NCBI RefSeq assembly: GCF_001653515.1
Contig: NZ_LYOY01000029.1
Location: 1,426,001 to 1,490,000 of the forward strand
Reading direction: 5' to 3'
Origin: Streptomyces sp. ERV7
Lineage (GTDB): Bacteria; Actinomycetota; Actinomycetes; Streptomycetales; Streptomycetaceae
Length of the DNA stretch: 64,000 nucleotides
Positions 45,894-54,098 of this stretch are shown here, piece by piece (the first letter of the stretch is position 1; every line of letters starts with the position of its first letter). Below the pieces are notes generated by a model. It searched no databases. It was not told the origin of the DNA and saw only the letters and a program-made list of their open reading frames with translations. The position numbers and the translations under genes are program-made.

Positions 45894-46556
45894 TCAGGAC
45901 AGCTTGCCGTCGTAGTCCGGGAGCTTGAAGGTGCGCTCGGCGTGGCCGCCGACCAGGTCGGTCGTGTGGTTGCCGATGTTGGCGATGATCGTGTAGCCGC
46001 GCGCCTCGATCTCGGCCCGCTTCTCCGTCTTGTACGTGCTGACCTCGTGGAACAGGTCCGGCAGATCACGTACGTACAGACCGGTGACCGGGTAGCCGAC
46101 CGCCTTGAGGTTGTACGAGGTGAGGGACTCGATGATGCCCGGGCGGGCCGTCACGAAGAAGACGGCGACGCCCTGGGCGCTCGCCTCGCGCACCAGGCCG
46201 CGGACGGACTGGATGGCCGGGGTCGGGAACGTCCAGAAGTGGTGGAAGTCCGTCTCCAGCGAGCTGTTGTCGATGTCCAGGACGATCGCCGGCTTCTCAC
46301 CCGCGGGCGAGGCGGCGACGCGCTCCTTCAGGTACGGGCGGGCGGTGTCCACGACGGCCTGGACATCGCGCAGCCAGGTCCCGTAGTCGACACCCTTGAG
46401 CCCGGCGATCCCACCGGAAGGGGAGGCCTGGGCCACGACGGAGTGCGGGGCCGCGGCGGGGGCGGCGGCCTGGGAGGCGGTCGGCGCGGCCATGAGGGCG
46501 GTCGCCGCGGCGGCCACCGTGACGGCGGTGCGCGTCGTCCAAGCAGTGCGGTGCAT
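45894..46556 (-). CDS. secreted HAD-superfamily acid phosphatase (class B-like)
   Basis: A 220-residue exported protein. The signal peptide is TRTAVTVAAAATALMAAPTA with cleavage after ASQA (about residue 30). The HAD core has the nucleophile loop AIVLDIDNSSLETD (motif I, D-x-D), motif II VAVFFVTARPG (Thr) and ANIGNHTTDLVGGHAERTFK. It resembles class B/IIIB acid phosphatases that hydrolyse phosphomonoesters outside the cell. The ATG 46556 is set by the signal peptide. A CTACTGGTCGGTAG dyad at about 46685 lies in its upstream region. Confidence 0.85.
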   Translation of the reverse strand: MHRTAWTTRTAVTVAAAATALMAAPTASQAAAPAAAPHSVVAQASPSGGIAGLKGVDYGTWLRDVQAVVDTARPYLKERVAASPAGEKPAIVLDIDNSSLETDFHHFWTFPTPAIQSVRGLVREASAQGVAVFFVTARPGIIESLTSYNLKAVGYPVTGLYVRDLPDLFHEVSTYKTEKRAEIEARGYTIIANIGNHTTDLVGGHAERTFKLPDYDGKLS

Positions 46557-46965
46557 GGGGGGTTGGTGCTCCTCTGTCGCGATGGTGGGAGTCCGTGGGA
46601 GAGCCACCGGGCCGTGGCGGATCGGCTCGGGCGGCACGGATTGGCATGCGCACGGCCAAGAATGATCAGCCGGTGACGCAATGTCTACTGGTCGGTAGGA
46701 AACTTCTCGTTTACGGGTGGTGAATCCACGGAAGTGCCCCACGAACCCACCCCATACGGAAGCCGAGCCGCCGGATCCGCCGGTCCGGGCCCCCTCACGC
46801 CCCCCGGGCCGTCACCGCGCGTAGCGAGGAGCTCACGCCATAGAATTCCGCCGCAGCCGGGAATTTGTTTTCCAACCTCAACTGTTGGCATATACATCGA
46901 GCCGATCGCGGCCCGATCCCGACGACAGCGCGGACCGACGGGTCCGCCCCCAGCAGCGAGGCACC
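46557..46965. other. divergent intergenic region (HAD phosphatase / aldehyde dehydrogenase)
   Basis: 409 bp without a gene. Near 46684-46697 CTACTGGTCGGTAG is an imperfect dyad of the kind bound by TetR regulators, about 130 bp before the phosphatase start. Near the aldehyde dehydrogenase gene CCAAC-N7-GTTGG (46872-46888) is followed by TATACA (46891-46896), a plausible -10 element. I see no RNA element. Confidence 0.45.
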
Positions 46966-48276
46966 ATGAACCGCATCCAGGAGCAGCCCGCCGACACCGT
47001 GGCCCGGCTGCGCGCCACCTTCCGCACCGGCCGCACCAAGCCCGTCGAGTGGCGCACCACGCAGCTGCGACGTCTGCGCGAGATGCTCACCGAGCGCGGA
47101 ACGGACCTGGTCGAGTCGCTCCACGCCGACCTCGGCAAGAGCCCCACCGAGGTCCACCGCACCGAGATCGGCTTCACCGTCCGGGAGATCGACCACACCC
47201 TGGACCACCTCGCGCGGTGGCTGCGCCCCGAACCCGCGCCCGTCCCCGAGCACCTGGGCGGGGCGACGGCCTGGACGCAGTACGACCCGCTGGGCGTCGT
47301 CCTGGTCATCGCGCCCTGGAACTATCCGGCGCAGCTGCTGCTCACGCCGATGATCGGCGCGCTGGCGGCCGGGAACGCCGTCGTGGTCAAGCCCAGCGAG
47401 CTGGCTCCGGCCACCTCCGCCGTGCTGGCGCGGCTGCTGCCCGAGTATCTGGACCCGGACGCGGTGGCCGTGGTGGAAGGCGGCATCCCGGAGACCACGG
47501 CGCTGCTGGCCGAGCGCTTCGACCACATCTTCTACACCGGCAACGGGACCGTCGGCCGTATCGTCATGGCCGCTGCCGTCCAGCACCTCACGCCGGTCAC
47601 GCTCGAACTGGGCGGCAAGTCCCCGGTGTTCGTCGACCGGGACGCCGACATCGCCACGGTCGCGGCGCGACTGGCCGGGGGCAAGTTCCTCAACGCGGGC
47701 CAGACCTGTGTCGCCCCCGACTACGTCCTCACCGACCCGGAGACCGCCCGCGCCCTCGAACCGGCGCTGGCCCAGGCCATCGAGGCCCTGTACGGGGCCG
47801 ACCCGCAGGCCTCCGCCGAGTACGGCCGCATCGTCAACGAGCGCCACTTCGACCGGCTGAGCGCGCTGCTCGACTCGGGCCGGGTCGTCACCGGCGGCCG
47901 GGGCGACCGCGCCACCAAGTACCTCGCGCCGACCGTCCTGGCCGACGTCGACCCCAAGTCGCCGGTGATGCGGGAGGAGATCTTCGGCCCGATCCTGCCC
48001 ATCGTGGCGGTGGCGGACCTCGACGAGGCGATCGACTTCATCAACGACCGCGACAAGCCGCTGGCCCTGTACGCCTTCACCGAGTCCGACGCCACCCGGG
48101 AGCGCCTGGCCGCCGAGACCTCCTCCGGCGGCCTCGGCCTCGGGCTGCCGCTGGCCCATCTCACCGTCTCCGACCTGCCGTTCGGCGGCGTCGGCGAGAG
48201 CGGCATGGGCAACTACCACGGCCGCTACTCCATCGAGACGTTCAGCCACCGCAAGGCCGTGCTGGCCGCCGGGTGA
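46966..48276 (+). CDS. aldehyde dehydrogenase, ALDH3-like family
   Basis: A 436-residue NAD(P)-dependent dehydrogenase. It shows WNYPAQLLLTPMIGALAAGN and VVVKPSELAP (coenzyme binding), FYTGNGTVGRIVMAAA, the general base in VTLELGGKSPVFVD and the catalytic Cys in FLNAGQTCVAPDYVL (about 236-250). The C terminus LPFGGVGESGMGNYHGRYSI is typical. The short length and GNGTVGR put it in the class 3 ALDH branch, which oxidises medium-chain or aromatic aldehydes. ATG 46966 follows cgaggca. It ends convergent with the WYL regulator gene over a 12-bp hairpin. Confidence 0.9.
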   Translation: MNRIQEQPADTVARLRATFRTGRTKPVEWRTTQLRRLREMLTERGTDLVESLHADLGKSPTEVHRTEIGFTVREIDHTLDHLARWLRPEPAPVPEHLGGATAWTQYDPLGVVLVIAPWNYPAQLLLTPMIGALAAGNAVVVKPSELAPATSAVLARLLPEYLDPDAVAVVEGGIPETTALLAERFDHIFYTGNGTVGRIVMAAAVQHLTPVTLELGGKSPVFVDRDADIATVAARLAGGKFLNAGQTCVAPDYVLTDPETARALEPALAQAIEALYGADPQASAEYGRIVNERHFDRLSALLDSGRVVTGGRGDRATKYLAPTVLADVDPKSPVMREEIFGPILPIVAVADLDEAIDFINDRDKPLALYAFTESDATRERLAAETSSGGLGLGLPLAHLTVSDLPFGGVGESGMGNYHGRYSIETFSHRKAVLAAG

Positions 48277-48282
48277 CGGCCG

Positions 48283-48315
48283 GCAGGGGGCCGGATCTCC
48301 GTCCCGGCCCCCTGC
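48283..48315. terminator. bidirectional hairpin, ALDH / WYL regulator
   Basis: GCAGGGGGCCGG pairs with CCGGCCCCCTGC over 12 bp around a 9-nt loop, just after both convergent stop codons. Confidence 0.75.
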
Positions 48316-48317
48316 GA

Positions 48318-49355
48318 TCACTGCGCCGGGCCGTAGAGGGCGGCGAGTTCGGCCGCGAGCCGCGCCAGCCGCTCGCGGGCCTGCGGCGGTTCGAGGATCT
48401 CCACGCGCGCCCCGAGACCGGCCAGTTGCGCGGCCACGACCTCCGGGGACGGGCCGTCGATCTCCATCTCCAGCCAGCCGTCGTCCCGTCGGCCGCCCAG
48501 CCGCAGACGGCCGCCGAACAGCATCGCCAGGACACGCCCGGCCGTGGGCTCGGCCCGTCCCCGTACGGTCGCCCCGCGCATCCGCTCCTCCATCGGGGCG
48601 GCCAGCGCGCGCCAGGCCGTGGCCAGGTCGAAGCCGTCCGGCCGCACCACGGGGTCCTCGGTCACCTCGACCGAGGCGACCCGGTCGAGCCGGAAGATAC
48701 GCAGCCCGGCGCGGCCGGACGCGGCTCCCGTCTTTTCGGCTCCCGCCACACCTTTCTCGGTACCGGCCTCGAACTCCTTCGTACCAGCCTCGAACTCCCC
48801 AGTACCGGCCACGAGATACGGGACTCCCGCCTTGGTGACGATGCCCAGCGGGTGGACCGTGCGTATACGGGCCGGGCTGCCGGGGCGGGCGTAACCGAGG
48901 CGGATCCGCAGGCCGTCCACCACCGCCCGCTGCAACGCGTCCAGCAAAGACGTGCCCGCCGTGACGGGCAGGCGCGACCAGTCGGTGCCGTCCGTGGCCC
49001 CTGCCTTCGAGGCGGCCTCGGCGTCCGCCCGGAGCGTCGCGGGCAGGGCCCGGATCAACTTCCGCAGTGCCGTACGCAGTTCGGGCGAGACCGCCGACGG
49101 GCCCGCCACCAGGAACATCGCGCGGATCTCGGTAGCGGTCAGACCGGAGAGGTCGGTGCGGGCGCCGCCGACGAGGGACCAGCCGCCGCCCCGCCCGTGC
49201 TGGGAGTACACGGGAATGCCGGCCGCCGCCAGCGCCTCCAGGTCGCGGCGCGCGGTGCGTTCGGACACCTCCAGCTCCGCCGCCACCTCGCGCGCTGTCA
49301 CACGTCCGCGCGTCTGCAGGAACAGCAGGGTCGCCACCAGTCGATCGGCTCTCAT
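48318..49355 (-). CDS. HTH/WYL-domain transcriptional regulator (YafY family)
   Basis: A 345-residue regulator. The N-terminal HTH_11 domain is RADRLVATLLFLQTRGRVTA, REVAAELEVSERTARRDLEA (2-42). The WYL domain spans about 135-240, with a C-terminal extension to 345. Between VPYLVAG and LRIFRLDRV there is a repetitive insert (about 185-217) with three EFEAGT/AGTE-like units, absent from most relatives. ATG 49355 is used; 49364 is an alternative. It is divergent from the NmrA-like gene, with a 10-bp inverted repeat in between, and probably regulates it. Confidence 0.85.
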   Translation of the reverse strand: MRADRLVATLLFLQTRGRVTAREVAAELEVSERTARRDLEALAAAGIPVYSQHGRGGGWSLVGGARTDLSGLTATEIRAMFLVAGPSAVSPELRTALRKLIRALPATLRADAEAASKAGATDGTDWSRLPVTAGTSLLDALQRAVVDGLRIRLGYARPGSPARIRTVHPLGIVTKAGVPYLVAGTGEFEAGTKEFEAGTEKGVAGAEKTGAASGRAGLRIFRLDRVASVEVTEDPVVRPDGFDLATAWRALAAPMEERMRGATVRGRAEPTAGRVLAMLFGGRLRLGGRRDDGWLEMEIDGPSPEVVAAQLAGLGARVEILEPPQARERLARLAAELAALYGPAQ

Positions 49356-49374
49356 ACCGATCATTCTCTTTGGG

Positions 49375-49399
49375 AAACTGGCCAGGAGATGGCCAGTTT
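49375..49399. promoter_or_regulatory. operator-like inverted repeat, WYL regulator / NmrA gene
   Basis: AAACTGGCCA and TGGCCAGTTT are a perfect 10-bp inverted repeat with a GGAGA spacer, 20 bp from the regulator start and 100 bp from the NmrA start. It is the obvious candidate for autoregulation and control of the divergent gene. Confidence 0.65.
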
Positions 49400-49498
49400 G
49401 GCTTTCAGGATGCATACAGATCGAGCGCGAACGGATCAGCGGGCCGACCGAGGCCCGCGTCGCGCACGTCAGCGCCTCAGAGCCATCAGGGAGAGATC

Positions 49499-50338
49499 AT
49501 GATCGTGGTGACCGGAGCAACCGGAAACGTCGGGCGACACCTCGTGCAGAACCTCGCCTCCGCCGGTGAGTGGGTGACGGCGGTGTCCCGTCGCGCCCCG
49601 GCCGGCGAGATGCCGGGCACCGTGGAGTTCCAGCAGGCCGATCCGGCCCGCCCCGAGACCCTCAAGCCCTCACTCGACGGGGCCGACGCGCTGTACCTCC
49701 TCGTCCCCGGCGACGGCGCGGGCCTCGACCCGTACGCCATCCTGGAGACGGCGAGGGCCGCCGGAGTGCGGCGGGTCGTCCTCCAGTCCTCGCAGGCCAC
49801 CGCGACCCGCCCGGACTCCCCCGCGCACACCCGGCTGCGTACCTTCGAAGGCGCCGTACGGGAGTCGGGCCTGCGGTGGACGGTCCTGCGGCCCAGCGGG
49901 TTCGCCTCCAACGCCTATATGTGGGCGGCCTCGATCCGCTCCGGGCGGACGGTGGCGGCACCCTTCGGCGACGTCGGCCTGCCCGTCATCGACCCGGCCG
50001 ACATCGCCGCGGTCGCCGCCGAGGCCCTGCGCGACGGGAGCCACGCGGGCCGCACGTACGAGCTCACCGGACCGGCCCCGGTCTCACCGCGCGAGCAGGC
50101 GCGGGCGATCGGTGAGGCACTGGGGGCGCCGGTGCGGTTCGTCGAGCAGAGCCGGGCCGAGGCGCGGGAACTGCTGCTGCGCTTCATGCCCGCGCCGGTG
50201 GTCGACAGCACGCTCGGCATCCTCGGCGAACCCACGCCCGAGGAGCGGCGGGTGAGCCCGGCCGTGGAGCAGATCCTCGGCCGGACACCGCGTACGTTCG
50301 CCGACTGGACGGCGGACAACATCGTCGCCTTCAGGTGA
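49499..50338 (+). CDS. NAD(P)H-binding NmrA-type oxidoreductase
   Basis: A 279-residue atypical short-chain dehydrogenase. The dinucleotide loop is MIVVTGATGNVGRHLVQNLA (1-20); RRVVLQSSQAT and TVLRPSGFASNAYMWAASIR follow, and there is no Tyr-x3-Lys catalytic pair, so it is a NmrA/HSCARG-like redox sensor or a quinone reductase-like enzyme. ATG 49499 has SD agggagag. It is divergent from the WYL regulator. Its 3' end overlaps the convergent nickel/cobalt transporter by 8 bp. Confidence 0.85.
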   Translation: MIVVTGATGNVGRHLVQNLASAGEWVTAVSRRAPAGEMPGTVEFQQADPARPETLKPSLDGADALYLLVPGDGAGLDPYAILETARAAGVRRVVLQSSQATATRPDSPAHTRLRTFEGAVRESGLRWTVLRPSGFASNAYMWAASIRSGRTVAAPFGDVGLPVIDPADIAAVAAEALRDGSHAGRTYELTGPAPVSPREQARAIGEALGAPVRFVEQSRAEARELLLRFMPAPVVDSTLGILGEPTPEERRVSPAVEQILGRTPRTFADWTADNIVAFR

Positions 50339-51485
50339 TGTCCGAGGTGGGCGCGGGTACGCCTGCGGCGGCCCGGTCCCGGCCGGGCACTTCGGCCGCC
50401 ACCGCGGCGACCCGCACCGCCCACCGCTGCTCGACCTTGGCGAACCGCCAGTACGCCAGGGCCGCCGCCCACACCACGACGAACAGGCCGACGATGATGA
50501 AGCCCACGTTGTCCAGGTCGAGGCCGGCGACCCATCCGGTGAACCCGTCCCGCAGATCGAGCTTGTCGTGCAGCACGCCCACCAGCTCGATCGTGCCGAT
50601 CAGGAACGCCACCGCGATGGAGAGCCCGGTGATGGCGAGGTTGTAGAACACCTTGCGCACCGGGTTCGAGAAGGCCCACTGGTAGGCGAAGTTCATGAAC
50701 GTGCCGTCGATGGTGTCGAACAGGCTCATCCCCGCTGCGAAGAGCAGCGGCAGACACAGCACGGCATACCAGGGCAGCCCGGCGGCCGCGCCCGAACCGG
50801 CCATCACCATCAGGGTGACCTCGGTGGCGGTGTCGAAGCCGAGCCCGAAGAGGAAGCCCAGCGGGTACATCTGACCGGGCCGGGTGATCGACTTGGTGAA
50901 GCGGCCCAGGAGGCGGTTCATGAACCCCCGTGAGTCCAGGTGCTGTTCCAGCTCGGCCTCGTCGTACGTCCCCGCGCGCATGGCCCGGAACACCCGCAGG
51001 ATGCCCACGAGGGCCAGCAGGTTGAGCGCCGCGATGAGGTAGAGGAATGAACCGGAGACTGTGGTTCCGACGACGCCGAGGGTCTGGTGGGTCTCCGAGT
51101 CGTCGTTCATCAGGGTGCCCGCGAGCTGCGCGCCCCCGGCGACCAGGGCCGCCATCGCGACCACGACACTGGAGTGTCCGAGGGCGAACCAGAAGCCGAC
51201 CGACACCGGCCGCTTGCCGTCGGCCATCAGCTTGCGGGTGGTGTTGTCGATCGCGGCGATGTGGTCGGCGTCGAAGGCGTGCCGCATACCGAGGGTGTAG
51301 GCGGTGACGCCCAGTCCGAGACCGAACGTCTTCGAGCCGACCTCGTAGTGCTCGGGCACGACGAGCAGGAAGAGTATGCCGAACGCCACGACGTGCAGGG
51401 CGGCGATCACCACCAGCAGCCAGGCGGTGCGTACGGTGTCCTCACGCCGCCAGTGGAATGTGGCGGGAGGGGTGGGCAGGGTCAT
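50331..51485 (-). CDS. nickel/cobalt transporter, NiCoT family
   Basis: A 384-residue membrane permease with about eight helices. The NiCoT signature RHAFDADHIAAIDNTTRKLM (about 78-97) is present, as are FALGHSSVVVAMA and a second signature FLFGLGFDTATEVTLMVM (about 208-225). A cobalamin riboswitch just upstream shows that B12 represses it, so the physiological ion is most likely cobalt for cobalamin synthesis. ATG 51485 follows TGGAGCG; the in-frame GTG/ATG further upstream would enter the riboswitch region. The C-terminal 40 residues are polar and variable. Confidence 0.92.
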   Translation of the reverse strand: MTLPTPPATFHWRREDTVRTAWLLVVIAALHVVAFGILFLLVVPEHYEVGSKTFGLGLGVTAYTLGMRHAFDADHIAAIDNTTRKLMADGKRPVSVGFWFALGHSSVVVAMAALVAGGAQLAGTLMNDDSETHQTLGVVGTTVSGSFLYLIAALNLLALVGILRVFRAMRAGTYDEAELEQHLDSRGFMNRLLGRFTKSITRPGQMYPLGFLFGLGFDTATEVTLMVMAGSGAAAGLPWYAVLCLPLLFAAGMSLFDTIDGTFMNFAYQWAFSNPVRKVFYNLAITGLSIAVAFLIGTIELVGVLHDKLDLRDGFTGWVAGLDLDNVGFIIVGLFVVVWAAALAYWRFAKVEQRWAVRVAAVAAEVPGRDRAAAGVPAPTSDIT

Positions 51486-51517
51486 TCGTTCACGCTCCAG
51501 CACCTCGTGGATCATTA

Positions 51518-51710
51518 GCGAGATGCCGTGGCCGGTCTCCTGGCTTCCGGGGTGCGCGCCGTCCCTGCCTTCCCAGCGGCCTCACGGCCACCAGTGGCAC
51601 AGCGGGACGGGCTACCCGAAGCCGTTCATGGCATGGACGGCAGGGGACCCGATCACAGTGGCGAGGGCCGCTCCGGTCTTGCACCGGTCTTCCCGAACAC
51701 CACGGCTCGC
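51518..51710 (-). ncRNA. cobalamin (adenosylcobalamin) riboswitch
   Basis: On the minus strand the conserved segments occur in order: GGGAAGACCGGTGCAAGACC, then the CACTGTGA segment, GCCACTGG, GGGAAGGC, and the B12 box GGAAGCCAGGAGACCGGC. The outer P1 stem pairs CCACGGC (51700-51706) with GCCGTGG (51525-51531). The ATG of the NiCoT gene lies about 40 nt downstream. Binding of the coenzyme should block expression, most simply by hiding the SD. Confidence 0.93.
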
Positions 51711-51769
51711 CAACCGTAGGTGCGACCCGCCTCACCTGCAAGTCTGGCTGTGGGCAGGGGTATTGCAGA

Positions 51770-52036
51770 TCACATTCCGGACGCCTCCGGTTCCCGTCCC
51801 TGCTCCTCTTCGTGTTCCTGCGGCAGCCCCTTCAGCCTGCGTACGGGTGACAGCACAAGGGCCACCACCACGGCCGCCGAGCCGGCGGCCGCCACCGTCA
51901 GGGCGCCGCGCGGGCCCAGGCTGCCGGACAGGAGTCCGGCCAGGCCCGGTCCGGCCACGTCGGCCGCCGACGAGCTCATACCCCTCTCCACTCCGGCCTC
52001 GGCATAGTGCTTGGGGTCGCGGACCAGCGTGGGCAC
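51770..52036 (-). pseudogene. remnant of an MFS transporter C terminus
   Basis: An open stretch of 88 codons reading ...SSSAADVAGPGLAGLLSGSL, ALTVAAAGSAAVVVALVLS and a charged tail. The hydrophobic helix and GLAGLLSG-LGPRG pattern look like the last helix of an MFS efflux protein. No N-terminal portion is present upstream; instead the sequence runs into a second remnant on the other strand. I take it as a decayed 3' fragment; a small intact gene is less likely. Confidence 0.45.
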
Positions 52037-52166
52037 CCGCTACTTCCCCATGGAGCCTCCCGCCCCCCATCTGCGCCTCGACTTCGCCGCCACCGCCGAC
52101 CACGCCGAACTCGACGAGGGGGCGAGCCGGCTGGGCCGCGTCCTGGCGGAGCGGAGCCGGGCCTGA
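52008..52166 (+). pseudogene. remnant of a MocR-type (GntR/aminotransferase) regulator C terminus
   Basis: In the plus frame ending TGA 52164-52166 the translation reads VGTRYFPMEPPAPHLRLDFA, then ATADHAELDEGASRLGRVLA. This matches the C-terminal end of PLP-aminotransferase-like MocR regulators, where RLSFAATADHAEL-type endings are common. There is no start and no upstream domain. It partly overlaps the MFS remnant on the other strand, so a deletion has joined the ends of two formerly separate genes. Confidence 0.5.
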
Positions 52167-52220
52167 CAGGCCACGAGGCCGGCCCCGCGTTGCGGCTCGC
52201 CCGCGGCGCGGCCGCACCAC

Positions 52221-52336
52221 CGGCCCGAGACAGCCCTCGCCCGGGGGCGGGAAGCCCGGGGCTCAGCCCGAGACGATGCTCGCCCCGGGGACGGGGCGGC
52301 GCTCAGGTCGAGAGGATTGTTGCCCCGGGGGCGGGG
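52221..52336. repeat. tandem, decaying copies of the ispE 3' end
   Basis: Three copies with a period of 40-42 bp: 52301-52336 (holding the true stop), 52261-52296 and a degenerate one at about 52221-52251. The first two share about 28 of 36 bases. On the minus strand copy 1 reads [12 protein letters not shown] and copy 2 would read PGASIVSG-stop in its own frame, so the second looks like a duplicated C terminus beyond the functional stop. Confidence 0.6.
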
Positions 52337-53241
52337 GACGGGGCCGGTCTCGCGGAGCGGCAGGTGCCGGATGCCATCAGGGCGGCCGCGATCTTTTCGG
52401 CCGACGCCGCGTCCTCCGCGAGGAACGCCGTCGTCGGGCCCGAGCCCGAGACCAGCGCGGCCAGCGAACCCGCCTCCCTGCCCACCGCCAGCGTGTCCGC
52501 GAGGGACGGCCGCAGGGACAGGGCCGCGGCCTGGAGGTCGTTCGACAGCGCCCCCGCCAACGCGAACGCGTCACCCGCGAGCAGCGCGGCGAGCAGCACC
52601 GGATCCGCCTCCGGCGCCACCGCGTGCGGCGTCAGACGGTCGAACTCCCGGTACACCGCCGGCGTGGAAAGACCGCCGTCCGCCGCCGCGAACACCCAGT
52701 GGAAGGACCCGCCCACCTCAAGCGCGGACAGCTTCTCGCCCCGGCCCGTGCCGAGCGCCGCCCCGCCGACCAGGCTGAACGGGACGTCACTGCCCAGCTC
52801 CGCGCAGATGTCGAGCAGCTCGGAACGCGACGCGCCCGTACCCCACAGCGCGTCGCACGCCAGCAGCGCCGCCGCGCCGTCCGCGCTGCCGCCCGCCATA
52901 CCGCCCGCGACCGGGATGTCCTTGGCGATGTGGAGGTGGACGTCGGGGGCCAGCCCGTACCGCGCGGCAAGGAGCTCGGCCGCGCGGGCCGCCAGGTTCG
53001 TACGGTCCAGGGGGACCTTGTCCGCGTCCGGGCCGGAGCAGGTGATCCGCAGCTCGTCGGCGGGCGTCGCGGTGACCTCGTCGTAGAGGCCGACCGCGAG
53101 GAAGACGTTGGCGAGGTCGTGGAAGCCGTCGGGGCGGGCCGGGCCCACCGCGAGCTGGACGTTGACCTTGGCGGGGACCCTGACCGTCACCGGCAGCACC
53201 GTCCGCACCGGCGGCACCGGCGGCACCGGCGGCACCGTCAT
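52303..53241 (-). CDS. ispE: 4-diphosphocytidyl-2-C-methyl-D-erythritol kinase
   Basis: A 312-residue GHMP kinase of the MEP isoprenoid pathway. [20 protein letters not shown] (with the substrate Lys) and the ATP loop [20 protein letters not shown] (about 108-127) are diagnostic; [13 protein letters not shown] is the third GHMP motif (about 265). The N terminus contains PPVPPVPPV encoded by a 9-bp tandem repeat at 53215-53238. Its ATG overlaps the ksgA stop by 4 bp; rpfB-ksgA-ispE form an operon, as in other actinobacteria. Confidence 0.93.
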   Translation of the reverse strand: MTVPPVPPVPPVRTVLPVTVRVPAKVNVQLAVGPARPDGFHDLANVFLAVGLYDEVTATPADELRITCSGPDADKVPLDRTNLAARAAELLAARYGLAPDVHLHIAKDIPVAGGMAGGSADGAAALLACDALWGTGASRSELLDICAELGSDVPFSLVGGAALGTGRGEKLSALEVGGSFHWVFAAADGGLSTPAVYREFDRLTPHAVAPEADPVLLAALLAGDAFALAGALSNDLQAAALSLRPSLADTLAVGREAGSLAALVSGSGPTTAFLAEDAASAEKIAAALMASGTCRSARPAPSPAPGATILST

Positions 53242-54098
53242 CGTTTCGCCTCCGCGATCCGCGCGAACTCCTCCACCGTCAGCGCCTCGCCGCGCGCCTG
53301 CGGCGAGATCCCGGCCGCGACCAGCGCCTCCTCGGCGAGCGCGGCCGAGCCGGCCCAGCCGGCCAGGGCGGCCCGCAGGGTCTTGCGGCGCTGGGCGAAG
53401 GCCGCGTCCACCACCGCGAAGACCTGCGCCTTGGTGGCGGTGGTCCGCACCGGCTCGGTGCGCCGGACCAGCGAGACCAGACCGGAGTCGACGTTGGGCG
53501 CGGGCCAGAAGACATTGCGGCCGATCGACCCGGCGCGCTTGACGTCCGCGTACCAGTTGGCCTTCACCGACGGCACGCCGTACACCTTGTTGCCGGGCTT
53601 GGCCGCGAGCCGGTCCGCGACCTCCGCCTGGACCATGACCAGGGTGCGCTCGATGCTCGGGAAGCGGTCCAGCATGTGGAGGAGGACGGGCACGGCGACG
53701 TTGTACGGGAGGTTCGCGACCAGCGCGGTCGGGGCGGGGCCCGGAAGTTCCTGGACCAGCATCGCGTCGGAGTGGACCAGCGCGAAGTGGTCCTTCTTGG
53801 CGGGCAGCCGGGCCGCGATCGTGGCGGGCAGCGCGCCCGCGAGCACGTCGTCGATCTCTACGGCCGTCACCCGGTCCGCCGCCTCCAGGAGCGCCAGCGT
53901 CAGGGAGCCTAGGCCGGGCCCGACCTCCACCACGACGTCGTCGGGCCGTACCTCCGCCGTCCGTACGATCCGGCGGACCGTATTGGCGTCGATGACGAAG
54001 TTCTGACCGCGCTGCTTGGTGGGGCGTACGCCCAGCGCTGCGGCCAGTTCACGGATGTCGGCGGGGCCGAGGAGGGCGTCGGGCTCAGTGGTGCTCAC
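53238..54098 (-). CDS. rsmA (ksgA): 16S rRNA (adenine1518-N6/adenine1519-N6)-dimethyltransferase
   Basis: A 286-residue SAM-dependent RNA methyltransferase. It has [20 protein letters not shown] at the N terminus, motif [20 protein letters not shown] (about 55-73) and the catalytic [15 protein letters not shown] (motif IV, about 127-141). It dimethylates two adjacent adenines near the 3' end of 16S rRNA in late 30S assembly; its loss gives kasugamycin resistance. GTG 54098 overlaps the rpfB stop (GTGA). Length and order are normal. Confidence 0.94.
   Translation of the reverse strand: MSTTEPDALLGPADIRELAAALGVRPTKQRGQNFVIDANTVRRIVRTAEVRPDDVVVEVGPGLGSLTLALLEAADRVTAVEIDDVLAGALPATIAARLPAKKDHFALVHSDAMLVQELPGPAPTALVANLPYNVAVPVLLHMLDRFPSIERTLVMVQAEVADRLAAKPGNKVYGVPSVKANWYADVKRAGSIGRNVFWPAPNVDSGLVSLVRRTEPVRTTATKAQVFAVVDAAFAQRRKTLRAALAGWAGSAALAEEALVAAGISPQARGEALTVEEFARIAEAKR

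Noticed and set aside
47745..47760. GACCCGGA resembling a TraB recognition octamer
   Set aside because: A single copy inside the aldehyde dehydrogenase coding region, far from the mobile element; expected by chance in GC-rich DNA.
51732..52220. Minus-strand open frame of 162 codons over the riboswitch-ispE gap
   Set aside because: Composition is low-complexity Gly/Arg/Pro and it runs antisense to the MocR remnant; no domain is recognisable.
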